Part shown: positions 9,388 through 18,035 of the stretch, in pieces | How positions within the stretch are numbered: position 1 is the stretch's first letter | Layout of the letters: every line of letters begins with the position of its first letter | Assembly: GCA_003137095.1 (NCBI GenBank) | Contig: PLET01000120.1 | Coordinates: forward strand, 17,181-65,563 | Direction: 5' to 3' | From: Gammaproteobacteria bacterium | GTDB lineage: Bacteria; Pseudomonadota; Gammaproteobacteria; Steroidobacterales; Steroidobacteraceae | Length of the DNA: 48,383 bases | Translations under genes and position numbers: made by a program | Notes under the pieces: generated by a model | The model's database searches: none | Seen by the model: only the letters and a program-made list of their open reading frames with translations | What the model was told of the DNA's origin: nothing

Positions 9388-10682
9388 AGCCGCGTAATTC
9401 AACGGAGCGGGTGGAACGGGTGACAAGCCTCGAGCCTGCGCGTCACCGCTCAACCAACCCGCTCGCAGTGAGGCAGCCGCAGAACCTCTCGCGCCAGTGT
9501 GCATGGCTGTTTGCCATTGCCATGTTTGGTTACCCGATAATGGGCAATATCATTTCGGTGATGCAGATTGATAGCCGGGCGCTCTCAATACCGTTCCGAA
9601 TTGCCGTCGGCCTGTTTAGCGCATGGATCATTCTTATCTCCGGGCGGCTGCGCCTCGGTGGCTGGCGAAAACTGATGATATTGATCTGGTTCCTTTATGT
9701 CTTGCGCCTGCTCTACGACTTGCTTTTCCCGGATTTGGAGGGTGCCAGCTACGCCCTGCAGTTTTTCATCGCCGCTTCCGTGCTGCCGGCTATAGCGCTG
9801 ATGAAGGCCCGGGCGTTTCACCAACGTAGATTTGCGCTTGTCAGTTTCCTTGTTGCCAGTGCCGGGGCGTTGAGTAGTCTGCTTGCTACTGTATTCGGGG
9901 GCGCGGACATCCAAGAGGGAGCCCTTCAATCCGGAAGGCTGTCGCTCTCTGCATTGGATCCCGCATCACTAGGATACTTGGCGACGAACGCCATCTTATG
10001 CGGTTTCATTCTATGGCGCGGCGCGGGCGTCCGCACCAAATTATGTCTGGGAATCCTGTTCTTTCCCTTGTTTTGGTGTTTGATTTTGACTGGATCGAAG
10101 GGCCCGGCACTGGCTCTCGTGCTGTGCATGGGCATCTGGGGTTTTCGCACCAGACAATTGTGGAAATTGCTGCTTCTGTCAATACCCGTGCTCGTGTTCG
10201 TGGTGGCATCCGAGGGGAGTCCGCTGGCGGCAAGATTGTCGGGCTCGGCGGACGATGAATCCACGCTCGACCGCATCGTGCTGCTGAACGACAGCTTCAC
10301 GCAAATTGAGGGATCACCCATCATCGGCAGCGCATTTGTTGAACTGAAATCCGGCTTTTACCCGCACAATGTATTTGTCGAGGCAGCCTTGGCGATGGGG
10401 ATCCCCGGGGCATTGTTGTTCATGGCGTTGATGACATTCGGTGCGTGGAAGGCTTGGAGATCACTCGGAACTGACGAAGCTCTTCTTGGTTTGCTTTTTT
10501 TTGCAGGCTTGTTTGCCGCAACCATTTCAGGTGCACTTTTCGGCGCTATTACCCTGTGGATACCTATTGCGATGTTGTCCGGCTCACCCAGAGCACAGCG
10601 GGGTGCTCGCGGACGAACCTCTCGGATGGAAATTGCGGCTGCGCTGCCGGGTCGAGTTCCAATTAATTCGGGGGAAGCATGA
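9384..10682 (+). CDS. wzy: O-antigen polymerase/ligase family membrane protein (Wzy-like)
   Basis: A 432-residue very hydrophobic protein with roughly ten membrane segments. It carries the Wzy_C/RfaL-type periplasmic loop signature, with GSPIIGSAF followed by PHNVFVEAALAMGIPG (about residues 327-342). Sequence alone cannot separate polymerase (Wzy) from ligase (WaaL), but its place inside a cassette with wzx, wzz and the initiating transferase favours the polymerase that joins repeat units in the periplasm. The start is GTG, overlapping the asnB stop by four bases; its stop overlaps the next ATG by four bases. Confidence 0.82.
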   Translation: MKPRNSTERVERVTSLEPARHRSTNPLAVRQPQNLSRQCAWLFAIAMFGYPIMGNIISVMQIDSRALSIPFRIAVGLFSAWIILISGRLRLGGWRKLMILIWFLYVLRLLYDLLFPDLEGASYALQFFIAASVLPAIALMKARAFHQRRFALVSFLVASAGALSSLLATVFGGADIQEGALQSGRLSLSALDPASLGYLATNAILCGFILWRGAGVRTKLCLGILFFPLFWCLILTGSKGPALALVLCMGIWGFRTRQLWKLLLLSIPVLVFVVASEGSPLAARLSGSADDESTLDRIVLLNDSFTQIEGSPIIGSAFVELKSGFYPHNVFVEAALAMGIPGALLFMALMTFGAWKAWRSLGTDEALLGLLFFAGLFAATISGALFGAITLWIPIAMLSGSPRAQRGARGRTSRMEIAAALPGRVPINSGEA

Positions 10683-11392
10683 AAGAAGTGATGGTAAGTA
10701 AATATTTGAACGTTAATTATGAAGACTACTATGCAGATGGAGACTCGGAGTGGCGATGGCTGGGCGCATTGGGCAAAGCTGAAAACATACAATTGCTTTG
10801 CCGCAATATTCCCCGCAAGACGGTCATCGAAATCGGCGCTGGCGAGGGGTCGATACTCAAGCGCCTTTCCGACGCGGGTTTCGGCGAAAAACTCTGGGCG
10901 CTCGAGATTTCGCCCTCCGGCGTGGAAGTGATTCGATCGAAGAACATCCCCAACTTGGTGGAGTGCAACGTTTTCGATGGCTACCAAGTACCCTACCCGG
11001 ATGGAGCGTTCGATCTTGCAATATTGAGCCACGTCGTGGAGCACGTAGAGCACCCGCGCCTGCTGCTCTATGAAGCTGCTCGAGTCGCCCGATACGTATT
11101 TGTCGAAGTGCCGCTGGAGGACAATGTCGGTCTGCCGATGAACTTCGCCTTCGATTCGGTAGGCCATATCAATGCCTACTCTCCGAAGTCCATTAGAAGA
11201 CTGATTCAATCGTGCAACCTGAAAATCCTTCAACAAATAACGAGAGGTCCCCCCAGAGGAATCTATACGTTCAAGAGAGGCCGTAGAGGGCTGGTTAATT
11301 ATTATATCAAGGCTTCACTATTGAAAGTCTGGCCCGGCCTGGCGACGAAATTATTCACGTATCACGCGGCGATAATTTGCACACGCGGCTAG
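10679..11392 (+). CDS. Class I SAM-dependent methyltransferase
   Basis: A 237-residue Rossmann methyltransferase. Motif I is VIEIGAGEGSIL (from about residue 48), and the acidic/post-II region ends in LSHVVEHVEHP near residue 120, the Methyltransf_11/25-type pattern. It probably O-methylates a sugar or lipid-linked glycan intermediate. The ATG overlaps the upstream wzy stop (ATGA). It is the first of three methyltransferases in a row on this strand. Substrate unknown. Confidence 0.85.
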   Translation: MKEVMVSKYLNVNYEDYYADGDSEWRWLGALGKAENIQLLCRNIPRKTVIEIGAGEGSILKRLSDAGFGEKLWALEISPSGVEVIRSKNIPNLVECNVFDGYQVPYPDGAFDLAILSHVVEHVEHPRLLLYEAARVARYVFVEVPLEDNVGLPMNFAFDSVGHINAYSPKSIRRLIQSCNLKILQQITRGPPRGIYTFKRGRRGLVNYYIKASLLKVWPGLATKLFTYHAAIICTRG

Positions 11393-11465
11393 ATATGGCG
11401 CACCAGCGCTCCCGCTATACCAGGTCGAAATCAGCAATACCGACTCAATAACGTATCCTACAAAT

Positions 11466-12350
11466 ATGCGCGATTCCCGCCTGAAACGCCCGCTGAATCG
11501 TCTCAAGTTGACCCCGATCGGTGTCGCTGCCAACATTCCTATACGGGTATTTCGCGCCCTTGGTGAGTCTGGTCCGAGACTAGGCAAGATTCTGGCGTGG
11601 GGGTTCCAGTCCCGCGAAGACACCAACTTCACATACAATCTGACGGACGATAATCTCTTCTATTTGGCGCACACAATTGCCGTCGTAACAGGCGCCGACA
11701 TCCAGACTGTTCGGACGTACATCAGGGAGGCGGAGAGCGACGATACGCTCAAACAGACGGTAATTACGGCGCTACAGAACTCCCGATTCAGGTTTGTCAG
11801 CGATGCGCGTTGTGAATTTGGCCGTAGGCTTGGCTGGTATGCGTTCGTCCGCATACTGAAACCGCAAATAGTGGTGGAGACCGGCGTGGATAAGGGACTT
11901 GGAGCGATTCTGCTGTGCGCAGCGTTGATGAAGAATCGTAGTGAAGGCGTTGACGGAAGGTACTACGGTACGGATATTAATCCGGAAGCTGGTTGGCTTT
12001 TGCGACGCCCCTACTCGGAGCTTGGTGAGATATTGGTCGGAGACTCGATACAAAGTTTGCTCAAGTTCCCGGGCCGGATAGATTTATTTATCAATGACAG
12101 CGAGCATTCCGCCGAATACGAGTATCGAGAATATCAAACGGTCGCTCCAAAGCTGACAGAACGGGCAGTCGTACTCGGCGACAACGCACATGTGACAGCC
12201 ATGCTGGCAAAATTTGCGTCGGAAAGCGGAATGAAGTTTCTGTATTTTCAAGAAATGTCGCGAGATCACTGGTATCCGGGTGCCGGAATTGGCATCGCGT
12301 TCAAAGTAGCTAGCGGCGATTCCAGGATGCACCTTGAGGCACGCCCTTAA
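11466..12350 (+). CDS. Class I SAM-dependent methyltransferase (Methyltransf_24-like)
   Basis: A 294-residue protein with a ~120-residue basic, helical N-terminal region before the catalytic domain. The SAM motif is VVETGVDKGLGAILL (about residue 136 on). A late motif INDSEHSAEYEYREY (about 208-222) resembles the DxxH-containing strand of the Methyltransf_24 group, related to cephalosporin-hydroxylase-like and macrocin-type sugar O-methyltransferases. The first 100 residues match nothing I know. It lies 73 bases after the previous gene, and a hairpin follows its stop at once, so it may end a transcript. Sugar O-methylation is inferred. Confidence 0.78.
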   Translation: MRDSRLKRPLNRLKLTPIGVAANIPIRVFRALGESGPRLGKILAWGFQSREDTNFTYNLTDDNLFYLAHTIAVVTGADIQTVRTYIREAESDDTLKQTVITALQNSRFRFVSDARCEFGRRLGWYAFVRILKPQIVVETGVDKGLGAILLCAALMKNRSEGVDGRYYGTDINPEAGWLLRRPYSELGEILVGDSIQSLLKFPGRIDLFINDSEHSAEYEYREYQTVAPKLTERAVVLGDNAHVTAMLAKFASESGMKFLYFQEMSRDHWYPGAGIGIAFKVASGDSRMHLEARP

Positions 12351-12374
12351 CCGCTGCGAAATCCATACCAGCGG
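12351..12374 (+). terminator. Hairpin directly after the methyltransferase stop codon
   Basis: CCGCTG (12351-12356) and CAGCGG (12369-12374) form a perfect six-pair stem with a 12-base loop, starting at the base after the TAA. No uridine run follows, so intrinsic termination is uncertain, but a promoter-like TATAAT lies about 110 bases downstream, consistent with a transcript boundary here. Confidence 0.35.
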
Positions 12375-12459
12375 GGTTGTCAAACTCCTCTGCGGCCCCA
12401 GCGTCAACATCACTTACGGCTGATCCAACTCGCTTCTTAAATCGCCCCGAATTTCGAGT

Positions 12460-12488
12460 GGGTTACAGAACGATTTTCCTCGTATAAT
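12460..12488 (+). promoter_or_regulatory. Probable internal promoter of the FkbM gene
   Basis: A perfect -10 hexamer TATAAT lies at 12483-12488. The best -35 candidate, GTTACA at 12462-12467, matches the consensus at four of six positions with a short 15-base spacer. The start codon is 24 bases after the -10 and is preceded by AAGAGG at good spacing. The surrounding 162-base gap holds no gene. Confidence 0.5.
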
Positions 12489-12512
12489 GCCATTAACTTT
12501 TAAGAGGCGGCC

Positions 12513-13226
12513 ATGCAAATCAGGGTTGCGTATCGCAGATCGCGAGTCCTCTGGCGCCAACTGCGCGGAACCGAGCCCGTCATACCCCGCAGTCGACGCC
12601 TCTCCCTGGAGTTCCATGGTACAGATTACGGCGGTTGGCCCGTCGTTCCGGATAGTCTTTCTCCTGAATCGGTAGTCGTGGATATCGGGCTCGGCGAGGA
12701 CATATCGTTTTCGGAATCGCTGATAACAAAATACGGCTGCCGCGTGTATGGCTTTGATCCCACTCCAAAATCGATCGATTACGTTCGAAAGCGTCAAGTG
12801 CCGAACTTCTCTCTCATTGAGGTGGGCGTTGCCGCGCGCGCCGGCAGAGCGACATTTTACCTGCCGAACAATGCAGCCCATGTTTCCGGCTCCATGTTCA
12901 AATCCGCTCACGTCGGCGAACGGGAGATTTCCGTGCCAATGGTTGCAATAGATGACCTGCCAGGAATGATCGGCACGCACAAAGTCGATCTGCTGAAGTT
13001 GGATATCGAAGGCGCGGAATTCGATCTGCTTGATGCAACCGGTTTCGGCAAGTTCGTTGCCAATACGAAGCAAATTTGCATCGAGTTTCATCACCGATGG
13101 CCAGAATTCGGCAAGTCCAGGACCATCCGCGCGGTAAAGCGTCTGACAGAACTCGGATTTGCGGTTGCCTGGGTATCCGCTTCGAACGAAGAAGTATTGT
13201 TGGTTCGGGACGGCCTCTTTGAATGA
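12513..13226 (+). CDS. FkbM family methyltransferase
   Basis: A 237-residue SAM-dependent methyltransferase of the FkbM family, members of which O-methylate sugars and polyketides. SAM-binding motif I reads VVVDIGLGEDISFS (about residue 54). The family hallmark LLKLDIEGAEFDLL lies near residue 160, followed by CIEFHHRWPEFG. A consensus ribosome site (AAGAGG) and a TATAAT box precede it, so it probably begins a sub-operon running to the end of the wbpL gene. The next reading frame overlaps its last codons. The methylated sugar is unknown. Confidence 0.88.
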   Translation: MQIRVAYRRSRVLWRQLRGTEPVIPRSRRLSLEFHGTDYGGWPVVPDSLSPESVVVDIGLGEDISFSESLITKYGCRVYGFDPTPKSIDYVRKRQVPNFSLIEVGVAARAGRATFYLPNNAAHVSGSMFKSAHVGEREISVPMVAIDDLPGMIGTHKVDLLKLDIEGAEFDLLDATGFGKFVANTKQICIEFHHRWPEFGKSRTIRAVKRLTELGFAVAWVSASNEEVLLVRDGLFE

Positions 13227-14355
13227 CGCGTGCCCTGCGCCCGAACTGACACAGCCGCGCCGCGTCCTAGCTGTCGGCCCAGGTAAGGGCTTCATGACCG
13301 GGCAATCGGCCGCGTTCTTGACCTATGTACGCAAATCTCGCCACACCGTGGCGGTCGTCAATACGAACGATGAAGGTACCTCGTTGGCTTTCCATGTGGC
13401 GTCATCGGTTCGTGTCATCATCTTGACCGTCTTGCACATGCTGTTCAGGAAACCGCAGTGCGTCTATATCTCCACATCCAGGAGCAAATTGGGGGCCGTA
13501 AAAGATCTTGCGGTGATATCAATTGCCCGCTTCATGGCGGTGCCGGTAGTCAATCATCTGCACGGAACAACGTTCATAAGCTTCCGGAAATCCTTGGGCA
13601 TGTTATATGGCTCGATAGTGGACTGGGCATATCGCTACATCGCTGCGTCAATCGTCCTGCACGAATCGCTGATCTCACAGTACGCCCGATATCCCACAAT
13701 GAGAGTCGCGGTAGTGAATAATTTCGTCGATTCAAGGATTGCGAACTCGTTTGATGCCGGGCGGGAGATCAATGGTCCAACGAATGTATTATTTCTTTCT
13801 AATATGCTTCCTGAGAAGGGCATCTTTGAACTGATAGAGGCCGTCAAGAAACTACAAGCACGGGCTTCCGGTATCATTCGCTTGAAAATCGCCGGCGGCT
13901 TTTTGCCCGGTGCCGGACTGTCCTCAGCAGAGGTTGAGGTGAATTTCCTGGCTGCGGTGGCGGGATCTCCCGAAATCGAGTATTTCGGCTTCGCCAATGT
14001 GGAAGACAAGCATGCCCTGCTTGACTGGGCGCACGTGCTGGCATTGCCGTCATACATGAAGGAAGAAGCCGTTCCCCTGGTGCTGCTGGAAGGAATGGCG
14101 GCGGGTTGCTATTTGATCGTCTCCGATTTCGGCATTCTACCGGAAGTGACAAAAGGTCTAGTCGCCGCGGTAGTGCCTGCAAGGGATTCCACCGCGCTGC
14201 AGAATGCGCTCTCTGCGGTTTTGGCGAACCCGGACCTACTGCATGCCGCCAAGTCGCAGAACCCGTTGGTAGCCCGACAGATGTACTCCGAAGCGCAATA
14301 CATCGCAGGGATTGATCGACTGATCGATGAATACGGCGCGGAAGCAGGTCATTGA
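13219..14355 (+). CDS. Family 4 glycosyltransferase (GT-B)
   Basis: A retaining GT-B transferase. It opens RRVLAVGPGKGFMTGQS, has FLSNMLPEKGIFELIEAV (start of the donor domain, about residue 193) and the EX7E motif in EEAVPLVLLEGMAAG (about 288-302), then SDFGILPEV. The frame is open further upstream (to 13159, inside the FkbM gene), but TTG at 13219 puts the conserved first strand ten residues in and overlaps the FkbM stop by eight bases, giving 378 residues. An ATG at 13294 would cut off the nucleotide-fold start. It adds one sugar of the repeat unit; donor unknown. Confidence 0.85.
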   Translation: MNDACPAPELTQPRRVLAVGPGKGFMTGQSAAFLTYVRKSRHTVAVVNTNDEGTSLAFHVASSVRVIILTVLHMLFRKPQCVYISTSRSKLGAVKDLAVISIARFMAVPVVNHLHGTTFISFRKSLGMLYGSIVDWAYRYIAASIVLHESLISQYARYPTMRVAVVNNFVDSRIANSFDAGREINGPTNVLFLSNMLPEKGIFELIEAVKKLQARASGIIRLKIAGGFLPGAGLSSAEVEVNFLAAVAGSPEIEYFGFANVEDKHALLDWAHVLALPSYMKEEAVPLVLLEGMAAGCYLIVSDFGILPEVTKGLVAAVVPARDSTALQNALSAVLANPDLLHAAKSQNPLVARQMYSEAQYIAGIDRLIDEYGAEAGH

Positions 14356-15491
14356 CAATTCACATAGTCCAACCCGCGCTTCCAAGTTATCGGATCGCAT
14401 TTTTTGCAAGATTGCAGCGGGAACTGTCGAAGCGCAACGATGAGCTACGGGTTTACGCGTCGCCGCGCGATCAACTTAACGTCGAATCGGTTGCCCCGAC
14501 AGGATTTAAAGCCAGCATCGATTCGACAATGTCTATTCACCTAGGTGGACGGGCCTTATGGCAAACATGCCTCAATGTGTCACTTACCCGCGGCGATGTG
14601 CTCGTAATCAACGGAAACCCTAGATTGCTTAGCAACTATCCCCTTTGGCTGCGCGCCAAATCGCTTGGTATTCCCGTAGTGTGGTGGGGACATGGATGGT
14701 CGGCCGGATCGCATGGTAGCCGCTCGAAAATTCGGCAACGAATCATGCGTTTAGCCGATGCCGTGATTCTATACACGGACAAGGAACGAGACGCCTATGT
14801 TCATCTCGGTTTCGCACCAAGCCGCACTTTTGCCTTGAACAACGGTGTGGACATCGATTCCATAGATGCGGCAGTTGGAGCGTGGAATTCCGGCCGATTG
14901 CGGACCTTTCGTTCGACCCAAGGACTCGACACACACGCCTACTGGTGCATTTTTCTCGGTCGGCTGTCACTGAAATCGCGGATCGACTTGTTGATCGAAA
15001 GTCTGCCCGCAATTCGCCCCGATGTCGGTTTGATCGCATTGGGTGACGGCCCGCTGGTCGAAGAGGCCAAGGCCAGAGTCCGGGCGCTTGGCATTTGTTC
15101 GCGAGTCGTTTGGGTGGGCGCGGAATATGAGGAGAATGCCGTCGCGCCTTGGATGTTGTCGGCAAGCGCCCTCGTATATCCGGGCACGGTTGGATTGTCT
15201 TTGATACATGGATTCGCCTACGGGTTGCCCGGCGTGGTTCATGCAGACCCTTTTGAGCAGATGCCGGAATACGCGGCGTTTGAGAATCACGGCAACGGAA
15301 TTGCCTTCCAATCGCAATCGGCAGAATCTCTTGCCTTGGCGGTCAATGAATTATTCGATGACAACGCATCCCGAGTGACAATGGCGGAAAATGCAAGAGC
15401 ACTCGTTCACCGAACATTCAACGTAAACGATATGGCGCGCCGATTTGTTCAGGCGATCGACACATTGCGCTTGCCGGGGGCGGCACGGTGA
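14352..15491 (+). CDS. GT4-like glycosyltransferase with altered EX7E motif
   Basis: A 379-residue GT-B protein. It starts TIHIVQPALPSYRIAFF and contains FLGRLSLKSRIDLLIESL (about 198-215). Where GT4 enzymes normally have E-x7-E, this one reads YPGTVGLSLIHGFAYGLPGV: the second Glu is His and the first is not present. A PGxVGLxxxHxFxYGLP pattern is known to me as a recurrent variant, so loss of activity should not be assumed. The start is TTG overlapping the previous stop (TTGA), and its end overlaps the next gene (GTGA), so the three transferase genes are tightly coupled. Confidence 0.8.
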   Translation: MTIHIVQPALPSYRIAFFARLQRELSKRNDELRVYASPRDQLNVESVAPTGFKASIDSTMSIHLGGRALWQTCLNVSLTRGDVLVINGNPRLLSNYPLWLRAKSLGIPVVWWGHGWSAGSHGSRSKIRQRIMRLADAVILYTDKERDAYVHLGFAPSRTFALNNGVDIDSIDAAVGAWNSGRLRTFRSTQGLDTHAYWCIFLGRLSLKSRIDLLIESLPAIRPDVGLIALGDGPLVEEAKARVRALGICSRVVWVGAEYEENAVAPWMLSASALVYPGTVGLSLIHGFAYGLPGVVHADPFEQMPEYAAFENHGNGIAFQSQSAESLALAVNELFDDNASRVTMAENARALVHRTFNVNDMARRFVQAIDTLRLPGAAR

Positions 15492-16240
15492 GCATCCCGA
15501 GAGTCTCGATCATTACCGCGGTATACAATGGCGGGCAAGCGATCGTCTCGACGCTGCAATCGGTCGCCGCCCAGGACTACGCGGCCATAGAGCACATTGT
15601 AATTGACGGCGGCTCCCACGATTCCACCATTGCGCTGGTCGGACAATACGGCGACCGTGTCGCCCGTGTCGTTTCGGAGTCGGATGCAGGTGTGTACGAC
15701 GCCTTCAATAAGGGACTGCGGCTCGCTACGGGAGACGTCATCGCCTATCTGAACTGCGGAGACACGTACACTGGCGTCGGCGTCGTGTCACGCATGGTGG
15801 ATGCACTATTCCGGGACGGCGGCCACGCGGCATTCGCCGATGTATTTATCGTGGATTGCCACGATTCGAATCGGATTATCCGACATTACAGTTCTAAGTG
15901 GTTTTCGCCCAAGACCATGGCATATGGCCTGATGCCGGCGCACCCAAGCTTGTTCATACGGCGCGAAATATATAGACAGGTCGGAGAATACGACGCGAAG
16001 TTCCGAATCGCCGGTGACTTTGAGTTTTGCCTGCGGGTCTTTGTCACGGCTGCCGTGCAATTCCGTTATGTGCACGAGCCAGTCGTAAGGATGCCGACCG
16101 GCGGCCTGAGCAACCGCGGTTGGCGAAGCAAATTGACGATTACCAAGGAAATGTACGAAGCGTGCAAGACGAACGGCGTGCAAACGAATTTTGCGAAATT
16201 GTGCCTGCGTTTTCCGCTGAAAATTTTGGAAATGCTGTGA
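15488..16240 (+). CDS. Family 2 glycosyltransferase, short WcaA-like form
   Basis: A 250-residue GT-A transferase. The opening is VSIITAVYNGGQAIVSTLQS, then DGGSHDST (about 39-46), SESDAGVYDAFNKGLRLATGD (about 66-86) and LNCGD in the DxD position (about 91-95). The SDxGxYDAxNKG segment is typical of short GT2 enzymes in colanic-acid-like and O-antigen clusters. The start is GTG in a GTGA overlap with the previous stop, and its own stop overlaps the GTG of the secreted GH56-like protein, which ties that unusual gene to sugar assembly. Confidence 0.88.
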   Translation: MSIPRVSIITAVYNGGQAIVSTLQSVAAQDYAAIEHIVIDGGSHDSTIALVGQYGDRVARVVSESDAGVYDAFNKGLRLATGDVIAYLNCGDTYTGVGVVSRMVDALFRDGGHAAFADVFIVDCHDSNRIIRHYSSKWFSPKTMAYGLMPAHPSLFIRREIYRQVGEYDAKFRIAGDFEFCLRVFVTAAVQFRYVHEPVVRMPTGGLSNRGWRSKLTITKEMYEACKTNGVQTNFAKLCLRFPLKILEML

Positions 16241-17076
16241 CTTCACGCTTGACCCGAACGCGGAAATTCGCTTGCTCGCTCGCCGCGCTCTGGTTGTGTA
16301 CAGTCACAACGGTTGCAACTTCTGATGCGGTATTCAACTCGAGACCGCCATTTGTCGTGTTCGACGGTCTTCTCTACCAGGGTAAGCCGGACTTGAGCCC
16401 ATTGGGCATGGCTCCGATCAGAGGAATCAATCCTCCTGTAACCGGCAACCAGCCCACTGACGGAGTCGACGACTCGGAAGTTCAGGCCACCCTGCAGGTG
16501 TTACAAGGCTATCGAGGAGTCGTCTATCTCGACTACGAAATGTGGCCGACTTTCCACGCCTCCGCCGCCACAATATCCCAAAACATCCAGAAGTTGGTCC
16601 GCGTCGCGAGGCTGGCGCATGCATCCGTTCCGGCCGCACAATTCGGCTTCTACAACGTGATTCCCTGCTGGGACTACTGGAGTTTGGTTAAGAACGATCG
16701 TGAGAAAATCAAGGAATGGCACAATTGCAACTTTCGAATTGACGAACTCGCCCATGAAGTCGATATCGTCATGCCATCCTTGTACACCTACTACAACGAT
16801 CCGCATGGCTGGGACATATCTGCCGCGGAATTGCTGCGTGCGGCCCGGCAGTACAACAAGCCTGTGTATGCGTTCCTTTGGCCCGAATTCCACGTTAGCA
16901 ACCGACTCTTAAGGGGAAAGAATGTTCCCGGAAACTTTTGGCGACACGAGCTGGAGTTCTGTCGAACCAGGGCGGACGGGATCGTAATCTGGGGCGGCTG
17001 GCAGGAGCAATGGGACGAGCATGCGGATTGGTGGCGAGAGACCAAGGGTTTTCTTGAGGCCTTGAAATCGCGGTGA
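16237..17076 (+). CDS. Secreted protein resembling GH56 hyaluronidases (putative endo-glycosidase of the polysaccharide)
   Basis: A 279-residue protein starting at GTG 16237, which overlaps the transferase stop by four bases. A frame open upstream to 16027 lies within the previous gene and is not the start. Residues 1-30 form a Sec signal peptide: basic RLTRTRK, hydrophobic core, then ATSDA. The mature part aligns in order, from memory, with hyaluronidase (GH56) landmarks. LDYEMW (98-103) matches the catalytic D-x-E segment of bee-venom hyaluronidase (IDFESW); FGFYNVIP (136-143) matches its GYY-P strand; VMPSLYT (178-184) matches LLPSVYL; RADGIVIWGG (245-254) matches GADGFIIWGS. It lacks the eukaryotic disulfide pattern and is shorter than the ~330-380 residues usual there. 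Predicted role: periplasmic or secreted TIM-barrel hydrolase acting on the polymer made here. A non-catalytic role or another TIM-barrel family remains possible. Confidence 0.65.
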   Translation: MTSRLTRTRKFACSLAALWLCTVTTVATSDAVFNSRPPFVVFDGLLYQGKPDLSPLGMAPIRGINPPVTGNQPTDGVDDSEVQATLQVLQGYRGVVYLDYEMWPTFHASAATISQNIQKLVRVARLAHASVPAAQFGFYNVIPCWDYWSLVKNDREKIKEWHNCNFRIDELAHEVDIVMPSLYTYYNDPHGWDISAAELLRAARQYNKPVYAFLWPEFHVSNRLLRGKNVPGNFWRHELEFCRTRADGIVIWGGWQEQWDEHADWWRETKGFLEALKSR

Positions 17077-18035
17077 TCTCGACAGCCTTAGTCACCGGCG
17101 CGGATGGCTTCGTGGGCACCCGGCTTTGCCGTCTTCTCCTGCAGCGGGATTGGCATTTGATCGCAGCTCACCGCGGGCTGCTTTCTTCGCAGGATTTTCC
17201 CGGAATGCGGCATGAAAGGTTGGCACTGTCGAAGGATACAAAAAAATGGCAGGAAGCGCTGGAATCAATCGATTGCGTGGTGCATCTGGCTGCACAGGTA
17301 CACCAGATCGGACGCGATTCGGAGTTGCAGCACACATTCAATGAAGTCAATATCGAAGGTTCACGCTTTGTCGCGGAGCAGTGCGTCCGGTCGGGGGTAA
17401 AACGGCTTGTCTTCATTAGCACGGCAAAGGTCAACGGCGAAGGCGGCGACTTGCAAGCCTATGATGCTTCAGATCCCCCGCACCCACAGGATGCGTATGC
17501 GCGATCAAAACTGGCGGCGGAGCTTGCCATTCGCAGTATCTGCGCACCAGCCGGTGTGGAATTCGTCATCATACGGCCACCACTCGTATATGGACCTGGG
17601 GTACGCGCAAATTTCCGAAGGCTTTTGAGAATCGCCGAACTGGGTGTGCCTCTGCCGCTCGCCTCGATCGACAATCGGCGCAGTCTCGTATGCGTCGACA
17701 ATCTGGCCGACTTCATAGAAACCTGCATGACGCACCCAAAGGCTCACGGGCGCGTCTGGCTGATATCCGACGGCGAGGACGTGTCCACCCCGGAATTGAT
17801 CAGACGGCTCGCGCGCTGCATGGGGAAGCGTGCGATTCTGTTTCGCTGTCCGACCGGTTTTCTGAGGAGTGCTGCGGCTTTAGTTGGTCTCAGCGCCGAG
17901 GCGGAAAGGCTCTGCAATTCATTTACCCTGGATTCGACTCCGGCCCGGGCGATTCTTGACTGGAATGCACCGATGAGTCTCGATGAGGGGCTGCTGCAGG
18001 CCGTCATGGATTATAAGACGCGGCGCAAAATATGA
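17073..18035 (+). CDS. NAD(P)-dependent sugar-nucleotide SDR, WbpV/GalE-like
   Basis: An extended short-chain dehydrogenase of 320 residues with TGADGFVG (8-15), FISTAKVNGEG (about 113-123) and the catalytic YARSK (about Y141-K145). It directly precedes a WbpL-type initiating transferase, with ATGA overlap, the pairing seen for WbpV-WbpL. There the SDR reduces the 4-keto product of WbpM to UDP-QuiNAc or UDP-FucNAc. A UDP-GlcNAc/Glc 4-epimerase is the main alternative, because the fold and motifs do not separate 4-reductase from 4-epimerase. The start is GTG overlapping the stop of the GH56-like gene (GTGA). Confidence 0.8.
   Translation: MISTALVTGADGFVGTRLCRLLLQRDWHLIAAHRGLLSSQDFPGMRHERLALSKDTKKWQEALESIDCVVHLAAQVHQIGRDSELQHTFNEVNIEGSRFVAEQCVRSGVKRLVFISTAKVNGEGGDLQAYDASDPPHPQDAYARSKLAAELAIRSICAPAGVEFVIIRPPLVYGPGVRANFRRLLRIAELGVPLPLASIDNRRSLVCVDNLADFIETCMTHPKAHGRVWLISDGEDVSTPELIRRLARCMGKRAILFRCPTGFLRSAAALVGLSAEAERLCNSFTLDSTPARAILDWNAPMSLDEGLLQAVMDYKTRRKI

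Noticed and set aside
16027-16236. 70-codon upstream extension of the GH56-like gene
   Set aside because: It lies within the preceding glycosyltransferase gene; the GTG at 16237 gives a proper signal peptide and the usual 4-base overlap.
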